From Hydrogenophaga sp. (GTDB lineage Bacteria > Pseudomonadota > Gammaproteobacteria > Burkholderiales > Burkholderiaceae_C): DNA of 64,000 nucleotides. The notes beneath the pieces were generated by a model. The model did no database searches. It had not been told where the DNA came from and worked only from the letters and a program-made list of their open reading frames with translations. Positions 7,425 to 15,650 of the stretch are shown here, piece by piece. Each line of letters opens with the position of its first letter. Position 1 is the first letter of the stretch. The position numbers were made by a program, and so were the translations under genes. The stretch covers positions 62,001 to 126,000 of the forward strand of contig NZ_JAILWB010000010.1 of assembly GCF_025699295.1 (NCBI RefSeq). Reading direction: 5' to 3'.

Positions 7425-9587
7425 GTGAACATACGCAAAGTCCTGCTGCTCGTGGTGGTGGTGCTGGGCATCGCAGCCTTCTTCGTCTTCGATCTCGGTC
7501 GTTACCTGAGTCTGGACTATCTCAAACAAAGCCAGGCCGCGTTTGCCGAGGTCCAGGCGCGCGCGCCATTGCAGGTGGCGCTGGCGTATTTTGCGATCTA
7601 CGTGGCGGCCACGGCGCTGTCGCTGCCCGGTGCGGCCATCATCACCCTGGCCGGCGGCGCCCTCTTCGGCCTGCTGTGGGGCACGGTGCTGGTGTCGTTC
7701 GCCTCCAGCATCGGCGCCACGCTGGCCTTTCTGGTCTCGCGTTTCGTGCTGCGCGGCAGCGTCGAATCGCGCTTCGGCCCGCGCCTGGCCGAGATCAACC
7801 GCGGCATCGAGAAGGACGGCGCCTTCTACCTGTTCACGCTGCGCCTCATTCCCGTGGTGCCGTTCTTCGTCATCAACCTGGTGATGGGCCTGACGGCGAT
7901 GAAGGCGCGCACCTTCTACTGGGTGAGCCAGGTCGGCATGCTGGCCGGCACCATCGTGTACGTCAACGCCGGCACGCAGCTGGCCCGGCTCGAATCGCTC
8001 CAGGGCATCCTGAGCCCCGCGCTGCTCGGTTCTTTCGTGCTGCTGGGCCTGTTCCCGCTGATCGCGCGCCGCATCGTCGAGGCCGTGCGCAAGCGCCAGG
8101 TGTACGCACGCTGGAAGCACGCACGCCCGGCGCGCTTCGACCGCAACCTGATCGTGATCGGCGCGGGCGCGGGCGGCCTGGTCTCGGCCTACATCGCCGC
8201 CACCGTGAAGGCGAAGGTGACGCTGGTCGAAGCGCACAAGATGGGTGGCGACTGCCTGAACTACGGCTGCGTGCCCAGCAAGGCCCTGATCAAGAGCGCT
8301 GCGCTCGCGCACCAGATGCGCCACGGAACGACCTACGGCCTGAGCGACACCACGCCGGCCTTCAGCTTCAAGGCGGTGATGCAACGCATCCATGACGTGA
8401 TCCGCGCGATCGAGCCGCACGACAGCATCGAGCGCTACACCGGCCTGGGCGTGGAGGTGCTGCAGGGCCACGCGAAACTCACCAGTCCCTGGACGGTGGA
8501 GATCGCGCTCAACGGCGGCGGCACGCAGACGCTGAGCGCGCGCAGCATCGTCATCGCCGCCGGTGCGCGGCCCTTCGTGCCACCGCTTCCCGGCCTGGAA
8601 GACAGCGGCTACGTGACCAGCGACACCATGTGGGAGACGTTCGCCGAACGCGACGAGCTGCCCAGGCGCCTGGTGGTGCTCGGCGGCGGCCCGATCGGCT
8701 GCGAGCTCGCCCAGGCCTTCGCGCGCCTGGGCTCGCAGGTGACGCAGGTGGAGATGGCGCCGCGCATCATGCTGCGCGAGGACGAGGAGGTGAGCGAACT
8801 CGCGCGCCTTGCGCTGCAGGCCGATGGCGTGGACGTGCGCACCGGCCACAAGGCGCTGCGCTGCGAACGGGTCGACGGCGAGAAGCTGCTGGTGGTGGAA
8901 CACGGCGGCGCCGAACAGCGCATTGCCTTCGACGAGCTGATCTGCGCGGTAGGCCGCAGCGCGCGCCTGAGCGGCTACGGCCTGGAGGAACTCGGCATAC
9001 CGACCGGCAAGACCATCGAGACCAACGAGTACCTGCAGACGCTCTACCCCAACATCTACGCCGCCGGCGACGTGGCCGGGCCCTACCAGTTCACCCACGT
9101 GGCGGCGCACCAGGCCTGGTACGCGGCGGTCAACGCGCTGTTCGGCGACTTCCGCCTGTTCAAGGCCGACTACCGCGTCATCCCCTGGGCCACGTTCATC
9201 GACCCCGAGGTGGCGCGCGTCGGCCTCAACGAGCAGGAGGCGAAGGAACGAGGCATCGCCGTGGAGGTCACGCGGTATGGCATCGACGACCTGGACCGCG
9301 CGATCGCCGACAGCGAGGCGCGCGGCTTCGTGAAGGTACTCACCCCGCCGGGCAAGGACACCATCCTGGGCGTGACCATCGTCGGCAGCCACGCCGCGGA
9401 CCTGCTGGCCGAATACGTGCTGGCCATGAAACACGGCCTGGGCCTGAACAAGATGCTGGGCACCATCCACACCTACCCCACGCTGGCCGAAGCCAACAAG
9501 TACGCCGCCGGCGAATGGAAGCGCGCGCATGCGCCCCAGAAGTTGCTGGCCTGGCTGGGCAGGTTTCACGACTGGCGGCGCGGATGA
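7425..9587 (+). CDS. TVP38/TMEM64 membrane domain fused to FAD-dependent disulfide oxidoreductase
   Basis: 720-residue fusion. Residues 1-225 are a TVP38/TMEM64 (SNARE-associated/DedA-like) membrane domain with about six helices. Residues about 240-720 are a class-I pyridine nucleotide-disulfide oxidoreductase like mercuric reductase or dihydrolipoamide dehydrogenase: FAD motif VIGAGAGG, redox disulfide GGDCLNYGCVPSK, NAD(P) motif VVLGGGPIGCE, second FAD motif IYAAGDVAG, and the C-terminal HTYPTLAEA with the active-site His. The enzyme is thus tethered to the inner membrane; its substrate is unknown. The start is taken at GTG 7425 (VNIRKVLLL); ATG 7377 would add 16 residues. Neither has a strong ribosome site. 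The next gene overlaps its stop. Confidence 0.88.
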   Translation: MNIRKVLLLVVVVLGIAAFFVFDLGRYLSLDYLKQSQAAFAEVQARAPLQVALAYFAIYVAATALSLPGAAIITLAGGALFGLLWGTVLVSFASSIGATLAFLVSRFVLRGSVESRFGPRLAEINRGIEKDGAFYLFTLRLIPVVPFFVINLVMGLTAMKARTFYWVSQVGMLAGTIVYVNAGTQLARLESLQGILSPALLGSFVLLGLFPLIARRIVEAVRKRQVYARWKHARPARFDRNLIVIGAGAGGLVSAYIAATVKAKVTLVEAHKMGGDCLNYGCVPSKALIKSAALAHQMRHGTTYGLSDTTPAFSFKAVMQRIHDVIRAIEPHDSIERYTGLGVEVLQGHAKLTSPWTVEIALNGGGTQTLSARSIVIAAGARPFVPPLPGLEDSGYVTSDTMWETFAERDELPRRLVVLGGGPIGCELAQAFARLGSQVTQVEMAPRIMLREDEEVSELARLALQADGVDVRTGHKALRCERVDGEKLLVVEHGGAEQRIAFDELICAVGRSARLSGYGLEELGIPTGKTIETNEYLQTLYPNIYAAGDVAGPYQFTHVAAHQAWYAAVNALFGDFRLFKADYRVIPWATFIDPEVARVGLNEQEAKERGIAVEVTRYGIDDLDRAIADSEARGFVKVLTPPGKDTILGVTIVGSHAADLLAEYVLAMKHGLGLNKMLGTIHTYPTLAEANKYAAGEWKRAHAPQKLLAWLGRFHDWRRG

Positions 9588-10363
9588 AGGGCCTGCGCAC
9601 CGCTCTGCTCCCGCTGCTGGTGGCTGGCATCGCGCTGCCGCTGGCCGCACAGACCGCTCCGCCCTTGCCGCCCCTGCTGCAAGGCGACGGAGCCCTGCAT
9701 CCCGGCTGGCGCTTCGTCGGCTTCCCCAAGCAGAAGGCCGATCTGCCGCCCACGCGCTTCGAGGCCGGCCGCGTGGAGGGCGTGCCCGCGGTGCAGGTGA
9801 TCACGCGCTCGAGCTACGGCACGCTGGTGCACGACGGAGCCGGCACCGTACCCGCGCGGCTGCAGTGGCGCTGGCGGCTCGACGAACCGCTCACCGGTGG
9901 CACCACCCCGCCCGACATCCTGACCAAGGCCGGCGACGATGCGGCGCTCAAGGTCTGCGTGATGTTCGACCACCCGCTCGATCGCGTGCCCTTCGTGGAG
10001 CGCACGCTGCTGCGCATCGCGCGCAGCGTGAGCGGCGAGGCCCTGCCAGCGGCCACCGTGTGCTACGTGTGGGACAGCACCCACCCGGCCTTCACGCAGG
10101 GCGCCAACCCCTACACCCGCCGTGTGCGCTTCATCAGCCTGCAAGGTGGCGGCGCGCCGCTGAAGCGCTGGGTCAGCGAGTCGCGCGATGTGGCACGCGA
10201 TTTCATCGAGCTGTTCGCCGACGAACTGCCGGAAGGCCGTGCCACGCCCACCCGCGCCGCGCCACCGGTCACGCGCGTGCTGCTGGGCGCCGACAGCGAC
10301 AACACCGCCAGCACCAGCAGCGGCTGGGTGGCCGACTTGCGCTGGGCCTCGGGCGCACCTTGA
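9584..10363 (+). CDS. DUF3047 family exported protein
   Basis: 259 residues. The N-terminus (KGLRTALLPLLVAGIALPLAAQ) is a clear Sec signal peptide with AAQ cleavage, so the product is periplasmic or outer-membrane associated. The rest matches what I know of DUF3047 proteins: FVGFPKQKADLPPTRF start, W-rich strand LQWRWRLDEP, then the VCYVWDSTHP and DFIELF motifs. No enzymatic function is established for the family. The ATG overlaps the stop of the TVP38-flavoprotein (ATGA), implying co-translation with it. Confidence 0.82.
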   Translation: MKGLRTALLPLLVAGIALPLAAQTAPPLPPLLQGDGALHPGWRFVGFPKQKADLPPTRFEAGRVEGVPAVQVITRSSYGTLVHDGAGTVPARLQWRWRLDEPLTGGTTPPDILTKAGDDAALKVCVMFDHPLDRVPFVERTLLRIARSVSGEALPAATVCYVWDSTHPAFTQGANPYTRRVRFISLQGGGAPLKRWVSESRDVARDFIELFADELPEGRATPTRAAPPVTRVLLGADSDNTASTSSGWVADLRWASGAP

Positions 10364-10386
10364 CACACCCCGTAACATCGGGGCCC

Positions 10387-11541
10387 ATGCAACACCAAGG
10401 CATCCGGAAACTCCTGCTGCTCGGTGCCGGCCATGTTCACGTGCACGTGCTGGCCCACCTGGCCGACCACCACCCCGCCGATCTGGACGTGACCGTGCTC
10501 ACGCCCTACCCGCACCAGACCTACAGCGGCATGACCCCGGGCTTCGTGGCGGGGCGCTACAGCGAGGACGAGGGCCGCATACCGCTTGAGCCGCTGTTGC
10601 GCGCGGCGGGCGCGCGCTGGGTGCAGGGCCGCTGCGACGGCATCGACGCCGCCACGCAGACCGTTCGGCTCGCTCCGGTGCAGGGCGCGCCGCAGGCACC
10701 CACCTCGCTGCACTACGACCTGCTGTCCATCGACACCGGTGCGGTGCTCGACCGCGCGCGGCTTGAAGCCGAGATGCCAGGCGCCGCCGAGCATGCCCTG
10801 CCGATCCGCCCGATCGAGGCCTTCACCGCCCTGTGGCCGCAGGTGATGGCGCTGGCGCAGCGCCAGGCGGTGTCGCTGGCGGTGGTGGGCGCGGGCGCGG
10901 GCGGCATAGAACTCGTGTTCGCCGCCGAACAGGCACTGCGCCTGCACGGCCTGCCGGGCGCGCGCTTCACGCTCGTCACCGGTGGCCCCGAGGTGGCCGC
11001 CAACTACAGCCCGGGCGTGCAACGGCGCGTGCTGCGCCAGCTCAAACGGCGCGGCATCACGGTGCTGCGCGAAGCCTGCACCGGCATCGGCGACGGCGAG
11101 GTGCACCTGGGCAACGGTGCGCGCCTGGCCTGCGACGTGCCGCTGCTGGCGATCGGAACGCATGCGCCGCCCTGGTTGCAGGGCAGCGGCCTGGCGCTGT
11201 CCGACAGCGGGCACGTGCAGGTGAACGCCTGCCAGCAAAGCACCAGCCACGCCAACGTGTTCGCGGCCGGCGACGTGGCCAGCCGCGTCGACCAGCCGCA
11301 CCCCAGGAGCGGCGTCTACGCCGTGCGCGCCGGCCCTGCGCTGGCGCACAACCTGCTCGCCGCACACGGTGGCCAGGCGCTGCGGCCGCACCACCCGCCC
11401 CGCAACACCCTGAACCTGCTGTCCTGCGGCACCGGGCACGCCATCGCCAGCTATGGCCCCCTGCACGCGGAGGGCGCCTGGGCGTGGTGGTGGAAGGACC
11501 GGATCGACCGCGCATTTGTGACCCGTTACCGGCGCCCCTGA
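10387..11541 (+). CDS. Pyridine nucleotide-disulfide oxidoreductase family protein, SelD-associated type (TIGR03169-like)
   Basis: 384-residue NDH-2-like flavoprotein. It has an N-terminal FAD site (LLLGAGHVHVHVL), a second dinucleotide site (VVGAGAGGIELVFA near residue 160) and a C-terminal VFAAGDVAS. The family I recognise, TIGR03169, is usually found next to or fused to the N-terminus of selenophosphate synthetase SelD. Here it stands alone, with a SelD-like gene 2 kb away on the other strand. A part in selenium reduction or supply is therefore likely but inferred. No cysteine pair of the disulfide-reductase type is visible at the N-terminus. Confidence 0.82.
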   Translation: MQHQGIRKLLLLGAGHVHVHVLAHLADHHPADLDVTVLTPYPHQTYSGMTPGFVAGRYSEDEGRIPLEPLLRAAGARWVQGRCDGIDAATQTVRLAPVQGAPQAPTSLHYDLLSIDTGAVLDRARLEAEMPGAAEHALPIRPIEAFTALWPQVMALAQRQAVSLAVVGAGAGGIELVFAAEQALRLHGLPGARFTLVTGGPEVAANYSPGVQRRVLRQLKRRGITVLREACTGIGDGEVHLGNGARLACDVPLLAIGTHAPPWLQGSGLALSDSGHVQVNACQQSTSHANVFAAGDVASRVDQPHPRSGVYAVRAGPALAHNLLAAHGGQALRPHHPPRNTLNLLSCGTGHAIASYGPLHAEGAWAWWWKDRIDRAFVTRYRRP

Positions 11542-11597
11542 GCCGCGCGGCATCGGTGGCTAAACTCGGGGGGGTATCACACCTCCCCCTGAAAGCC

Positions 11598-12395
11598 ATG
11601 ACTGTCCAGCGCCCCGCCCTCCTGCTCGCCAGCCTGATGTTCTGTGGTGCTGCCCAGGCGCAGGCGCCCGCGGCGAACGCCGCCAGCAAGTTCCACCCCT
11701 GGCAGGCTGCGGCGCCGCGCCTGACCGCGGAGGCCTACTTCACCAACCTGGAAGATGGCGACAAGATCGAGACGCCCTACGTGCTCAGGTTCGGACTCTC
11801 CGGCGGCTGGGGCCTGGCGCCCATTGCGCAGCCGGGCGGCCGCAAGAGCGGCCACCACCACCTGCTGGTCAACCGCGACCTGCCGCTGAACTTCAAGGAA
11901 GCGCTGCCCTTCAACGACCAGTACATCCACTTCGGCAAGGGCCAGATGGAAACGGTGCTCACGCTCGAGCCCGGCACCTACACGCTGCGCATGCTGCTGG
12001 CCGACCAGAACCACCTGCCGCACTTCGTCTACAGCAAGCCCGCCACGATCACCGTAGCAAAGAAGAACCCGACCGACCCGAAGACGCTGTCGGCCAAGGG
12101 CGTGAGCATGGCGGTGGACGGCCCGGTGGTCCGGAACCCGTTTCGCGTGCAGTTCCATGCCTCGGCGCTCAACGTGGCGCACCGCTCGCAGCGCCTGCCC
12201 GACACCGGCCACTTCCGCCTGACCGTCACGCCCGGCAGCGGAGCGCCTGTGGTGATGGAATTCGATGAAGGCCAGACCGAGGTGTGGCTCGCGCCCCCGG
12301 CCGGCAACTACAGCCTCAAGCTGGAACTGCTGGACAACATCGAAGCCGGCAAGCCGCTCACGGAACCCGCCACGGCCAGTGTTCGCGTGCAGTAG
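11598..12395 (+). CDS. DUF4399 domain-containing exported protein
   Basis: 265 residues with an N-terminal signal peptide (LLLASLMFCGAAQAQA). The diagnostic DUF4399 region is KSGHHHLLVNRDLP near residues 84-97, a histidine-rich stretch that suggests metal binding. Two related beta-sandwich halves may be present, because a second FRVQFHASALNVAHR / HFRLTV block follows from about residue 175. Function is unknown. It follows the SelD-associated flavoprotein by 56 bases on the same strand and runs towards the convergent haloacid dehalogenase gene, with an 17-base gap. Confidence 0.8.
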   Translation: MTVQRPALLLASLMFCGAAQAQAPAANAASKFHPWQAAAPRLTAEAYFTNLEDGDKIETPYVLRFGLSGGWGLAPIAQPGGRKSGHHHLLVNRDLPLNFKEALPFNDQYIHFGKGQMETVLTLEPGTYTLRMLLADQNHLPHFVYSKPATITVAKKNPTDPKTLSAKGVSMAVDGPVVRNPFRVQFHASALNVAHRSQRLPDTGHFRLTVTPGSGAPVVMEFDEGQTEVWLAPPAGNYSLKLELLDNIEAGKPLTEPATASVRVQ

Positions 12396-12412
12396 CCGCG
12401 GCTGAAGGCGCC

Positions 12413-13114
12413 TCAGCAGCCCAGTTGATCGGCCAGATCCAGGAGATCACGCGCGTGCAGCGTGTTGGCCGCGTCGGGTGACACGTCCTTGGGCCGCGCG
12501 GCCCCGAACTCCAGCGGCCGCTCCACGTAGGCCGTGGCCAGGCCGCAGTCGCGCGCTGCCGCCAGGTCGTCCTGGTGCGCGGCCACCAGCATCACCTGCG
12601 CGGGCGGCACGCGAAACACCTCGGCCACACCCAGATAGGTGCGCGGGTCGGGTTTGTAGGCGCGGAACACCTCGGCCGAGAGCACGCAGTCCCAGGGCAG
12701 GCCGGCGCGCTTGGCCATGTTGGTGAGCAGGCCGAGGTTGCCGTTGGACAGGCTGCACAGCGTGTGGCGGGTCTTCAGGCGCGTGAGCCCCTGCACCGTG
12801 TCGGGCCAGGGATCGAGCCGGTGCCACACGCGATTGAGGTGCTCGCGCGCGGCCTCGTCCAGGTGCGCCAGGCCGAAGCGCGGCAGCAGGCCGTCCAGGA
12901 TCAGGCGGTGCAGGTCGTCGATCAGCGTCCAGCCCAGTTCGCCCGAGCGCACACGCTGCATGGCGGGCTGGTAGCCCTGGCGCCAGGCGAGTGCAAAAGC
13001 ATCGGCATCCACCTGCGGGTACAGCGCCCGCACCTCGCGCACGATGCTGCCGTGCCAGTCGACCACGGTACCAAAGACGTCGAAGGCGAGGATGGGGGTG
13101 GGGGTTCGGGGCAT
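12413..13114 (-). CDS. Haloacid dehalogenase, type II
   Basis: 233-residue HAD-superfamily hydrolase of the L-2-haloacid dehalogenase type, expected to hydrolyse the C-halogen bond of short 2-haloacids through an aspartyl ester. The nucleophile motif is FDVFGTVVD (first Asp at residue 11), the Ser/Asn motif is SLSNGN, the Lys motif is RAYKPDPRTY and the acidic motif is VAAHQDDLAAA. All four HAD motifs are present. Substrate specificity cannot be certified and some members act on other substrates. It lies downstream of the senB-senC-rid operon, but a long perfect inverted repeat separates them. Confidence 0.88.
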   Translation of the reverse strand: MPRTPTPILAFDVFGTVVDWHGSIVREVRALYPQVDADAFALAWRQGYQPAMQRVRSGELGWTLIDDLHRLILDGLLPRFGLAHLDEAAREHLNRVWHRLDPWPDTVQGLTRLKTRHTLCSLSNGNLGLLTNMAKRAGLPWDCVLSAEVFRAYKPDPRTYLGVAEVFRVPPAQVMLVAAHQDDLAAARDCGLATAYVERPLEFGAARPKDVSPDAANTLHARDLLDLADQLGC

Positions 13115-13135
13115 GGCAAGAGGTCAGTGTGGGGG

Positions 13136-13170
13136 TCTGCAAATTCAAGAAAAAATCTTGAATTTGCAGA
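13136..13170. repeat. Perfect 15-bp inverted repeat with 5-base A/T loop
   Basis: Arms 13136-13150 (TCTGCAAATTCAAGA) and 13156-13170 (TCTTGAATTTGCAGA) are exactly complementary, separated by five A's. It sits 7 bases after the rid gene stop and 21 bases before the dehalogenase start on the minus strand. It has no U-tract after the stem on either strand, so it is not a classical terminator. It is AT-rich against its surroundings and could end the sen operon, act as an operator, or be an interspersed element. Confidence 0.75.
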
Positions 13171-13177
13171 AAATGCT

Positions 13178-13561
13178 TCAGGCCTTGCGCAGGGCGGTCA
13201 CTTCGATCTCGATCTTCATGCGCGGGTCGAGCAAGCCGGCCGAGATCATCATGGCCGCCGGGCGTGCCCGGCCCAGGTGCCGGCGCAGCACGGGCCAGCA
13301 GGCCTCGAACAGCGCGGCATCGGGCAGCACGTAGTTCACGCGCACCACGTCGTCCAGGGTCGCGCCCGCTTCGCGCAGCGCTGCGGCGATGTTCTGGAAG
13401 CACTGCTCGGCCTGCGCCACCACGTCGTCGGAAATGGTCATGGTGGTGTAGTCGAAACCGGTGGTGCCGGAGACGAACACCCAGTCGCCCGCGACCACGG
13501 CGCGCGAATAGCCGATCTGTTCTTCGAACGGGGAGCCGGAGCTGATGAGCCTGCGGGTCAT
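13178..13561 (-). CDS. Rid family protein lacking the deaminase arginine
   Basis: 127-residue YjgF/YER057c/UK114 (Rid) family protein. FVSGTTGFD, QAEQCFQNIAAAL and DDVVRVNYVL are typical. In RidA the catalytic arginine lies in the VARLP segment before VEIEAIA; here that segment reads SAGLLDPRMKIEIEV, with Gly where Arg is expected. It may therefore belong to a Rid subgroup without imine/enamine deaminase activity. It has an excellent ribosome site (AGGAGG) before ATG 13561 and starts 14 bases after the senC stop, so it is probably in the senBC operon. Any role in selenoneine formation is inference. Confidence 0.88.
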   Translation of the reverse strand: MTRRLISSGSPFEEQIGYSRAVVAGDWVFVSGTTGFDYTTMTISDDVVAQAEQCFQNIAAALREAGATLDDVVRVNYVLPDAALFEACWPVLRRHLGRARPAAMMISAGLLDPRMKIEIEVTALRKA

Positions 13562-13575
13562 GCGGTCCTCCTGAA

Positions 13576-14652
13576 TCAGTTCACCAGCAGCCGCACACCG
13601 TCGGCGCCCGCCGCCACGATCTCGCCGATGTCGGCCGCCGCGTCGAAGCCCTGCGCGCGGAACACCGCGAGCACGGCGTCCACCGCGTCGGGCGCGCAGG
13701 CCACCAGCAGGCCGCCGCTGGTCTGCGGGTCGCTCAGCAGGGCCTGGTCCACCGGTTGCAGGCCCGCGCCCAGGCGCACCTCGTGGCCGTAGGCCGCCCA
13801 GTTGCGGCCCGAAGCACCGGTGACCATGCCGGCGGCAGCGAGTGCGCGCACGCCCTCGATCAGCGGCACGCGCGCCAGGTCGATGCGCACCGCCGCGTTC
13901 GCGCCGCGCGCCATCTCCAGTACATGACCCGCCAGGCCAAAGCCCGTGATGTCCGTGAGCGCATGCACCCCGTCGAGCGCGGCCAGTGCCGGCCCGGGTG
14001 TGTTGAGCTTCGTGGTGTTCGCGATCATCTGCGCGTAACCCGCGGGTGGCAGCGCGTCCTTCTTGAGCGCGGCCGAGAGCACGCCCACGCCCAGCGGCTT
14101 GCCCAGGATCAGGCGGTCGCCCACCTTCGCGTCGGCGTTGCGCTTGACGCGCTTCGGGTGCACCAGGCCGAGCGCGACCAGGCCATAGATGGGCTCGACC
14201 GAGTCGATGGTGTGGCCACCCGCGATCGGGATGCCGGCCTCGCGGCACACGCTCTGGCCGCCGGCGAGGATCTGGCCGATGGTCTCGGTGGACAGCACGT
14301 TGATCGGCATGCCCACCAGCGCCAGCGCCATGATGGGTGTGCCGCCCATGGCGTAGACGTCGCTGATGGCGTTGGTGGCGGCGATGCGCCCGAAATCGAA
14401 CGGGTCGTCGACGATGGGCATGAAGAAGTCGGTGGTGGCGATCAGCGCCTGCTCGTCGTTGAGCTGGTACACGGCCGCGTCGTCGGCGGTCTCGATGCCC
14501 ACCAGCAGCTCGGGCGGCATCGGCATGGCGCTGGTGCCCTTGAGGATTTCACTGAGCACGCCGGGCGCGATCTTGCAACCGCAGCCGCCACCGTGCGAGA
14601 GGCTGGTCAGTCGCGGCCCGGTGGTGGTGGCGGGGGAGAAGGGTGCGTTCAT
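13576..14652 (-). CDS. senC: Selenophosphate synthetase (SenC/SelD)
   Basis: 358-residue selenide, water dikinase: selenide + ATP to selenophosphate + AMP + Pi. The active-site motif SHGGGCGCK places the catalytic Cys at 24 (with Cys26 and Lys27), aligning with Cys17/Lys20 of E. coli SelD; there is no in-frame UGA, so it is a Cys form. The AIRS-type ATP domains follow (DDAAVYQL, DFGRIAATNAISDVYAMGG, DITGFGLAGH, DPQTSGGLL). Its ATG overlaps the senB stop (ATGA), which points to supply of selenophosphate to SenB. In SenA/B/C pathways this component is called SenC. Whether it also serves tRNA or selenocysteine selenation cannot be told here. Confidence 0.9.
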   Translation of the reverse strand: MNAPFSPATTTGPRLTSLSHGGGCGCKIAPGVLSEILKGTSAMPMPPELLVGIETADDAAVYQLNDEQALIATTDFFMPIVDDPFDFGRIAATNAISDVYAMGGTPIMALALVGMPINVLSTETIGQILAGGQSVCREAGIPIAGGHTIDSVEPIYGLVALGLVHPKRVKRNADAKVGDRLILGKPLGVGVLSAALKKDALPPAGYAQMIANTTKLNTPGPALAALDGVHALTDITGFGLAGHVLEMARGANAAVRIDLARVPLIEGVRALAAAGMVTGASGRNWAAYGHEVRLGAGLQPVDQALLSDPQTSGGLLVACAPDAVDAVLAVFRAQGFDAAADIGEIVAAGADGVRLLVN

Positions 14653-15650
14653 CGGGGGCTCCGCAGAGGGGATTCGTTGAAGGGTGTCAGTTCCGACAGC
14701 AGGCCGAGCAGGGCGGCCTGCTCGGCACGGGGATCGAAGAGCGGCGCTCTGGCCTCGCATTGTGCGTGCAGCGCCGCCAGCCTGCCGGCCGGCGCGCCCA
14801 TGCCCCTGCGGCACTCGCGCAGCAGGGCCACCAGGGCTGGCGCGTCGCCTGGCGGGAAGTAGCCGCCGTAGTTGCTGCCCAGCATGCCCACGTTGCCCGG
14901 GATGTGAGAGGCCAGCATGGGCGTTCCGCTGAGCGCGGCCTCCATCAACACATGCGCGCCACCCTCCATGCGGCTGGTGTGCACCAGCAGGTGCGCGCGC
15001 TGGATGCGCCGGCGTGTCGCCTCGTGCGGCAGGCCGCCCAGCCAGCGGTAGTGCGGGCAGTCCAGGGCGGTGCGCCGCGCGGCCTCGCCCAGCGCGGGGT
15101 CGAGCGCCGTGCCGATGTGATCGATGCGGATGCCTTCATCCGGCCGCAGCAGACGCGCGGCCTCGAACAGGGTCTGGGGCTGCTTCTCGTCGCGCAGGTG
15201 GCCCACCATCACCGCGCGCAGATGGCTGAGCGTGCGCGGCAGGGTGCGGCGGCGCGCGCCCGACTGGAACACCACGCGGCACTTCGCCCGCAGTTCGGGC
15301 GGCAAGGCCAGGGGGCCCTGCTCCTGCAGCACGATGAGGCGGTGCGCCAGCAGCAGCGAGCGCTGCGCGCTCGCGTCCTGCGCGATGTCGCGGTACAGGT
15401 CGGTGCCGGTGAGCGCCAGCACGAGCGGGCGTCCCGTCGCGGCCCAGGCCGCCACCGAGGCGGCCGAGCGCCGCGCGTGCAGGGCGAGCAGCACATCAGC
15501 TTCGGCCAGATCCGCATCGGGCCACTGGCGCGCCAGGTGCACCCGATAATGGCCCGCGAGCAGCCGCGCCCAGCGTTGCGCCGTCTGCCAGTTGCCGTTG
15601 TTCGCGTCGGCCAGCGCGGGCGTGACGATGCAGAGGAAAGGTTTTTTCAT
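14649..15650 (-). CDS. senB: Selenosugar synthase SenB
   Basis: 333-residue GT4-type glycosyltransferase. SenB proteins transfer selenophosphate selenium onto a UDP-sugar (UDP-GlcNAc in characterised examples) to give a selenosugar. The N-terminal CIVTPALADANNGNWQTAQRW segment is what I remember as the SenB hallmark. The C-terminal nucleotide-sugar region HTSRMEGGAHVLMEA is typical of GT4 donors. The call rests mainly on its position between senC (4-base overlap) and divergent senA, which is the defining sen layout. The ATG at 15650 is the only possible start, and it overlaps the senA start codon on the other strand; no ribosome site is evident. Confidence 0.87.
   Translation of the reverse strand: MKKPFLCIVTPALADANNGNWQTAQRWARLLAGHYRVHLARQWPDADLAEADVLLALHARRSAASVAAWAATGRPLVLALTGTDLYRDIAQDASAQRSLLLAHRLIVLQEQGPLALPPELRAKCRVVFQSGARRRTLPRTLSHLRAVMVGHLRDEKQPQTLFEAARLLRPDEGIRIDHIGTALDPALGEAARRTALDCPHYRWLGGLPHEATRRRIQRAHLLVHTSRMEGGAHVLMEAALSGTPMLASHIPGNVGMLGSNYGGYFPPGDAPALVALLRECRRGMGAPAGRLAALHAQCEARAPLFDPRAEQAALLGLLSELTPFNESPLRSPR

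Noticed and set aside
6249..9650. Very long minus-strand open frame antisense to the TVP38-flavoprotein gene
   Set aside because: Only the 3' part (to 7310) has recognisable protein motifs. The rest is an antisense shadow, rich in His, Arg and Gln, typical of GC-rich DNA.
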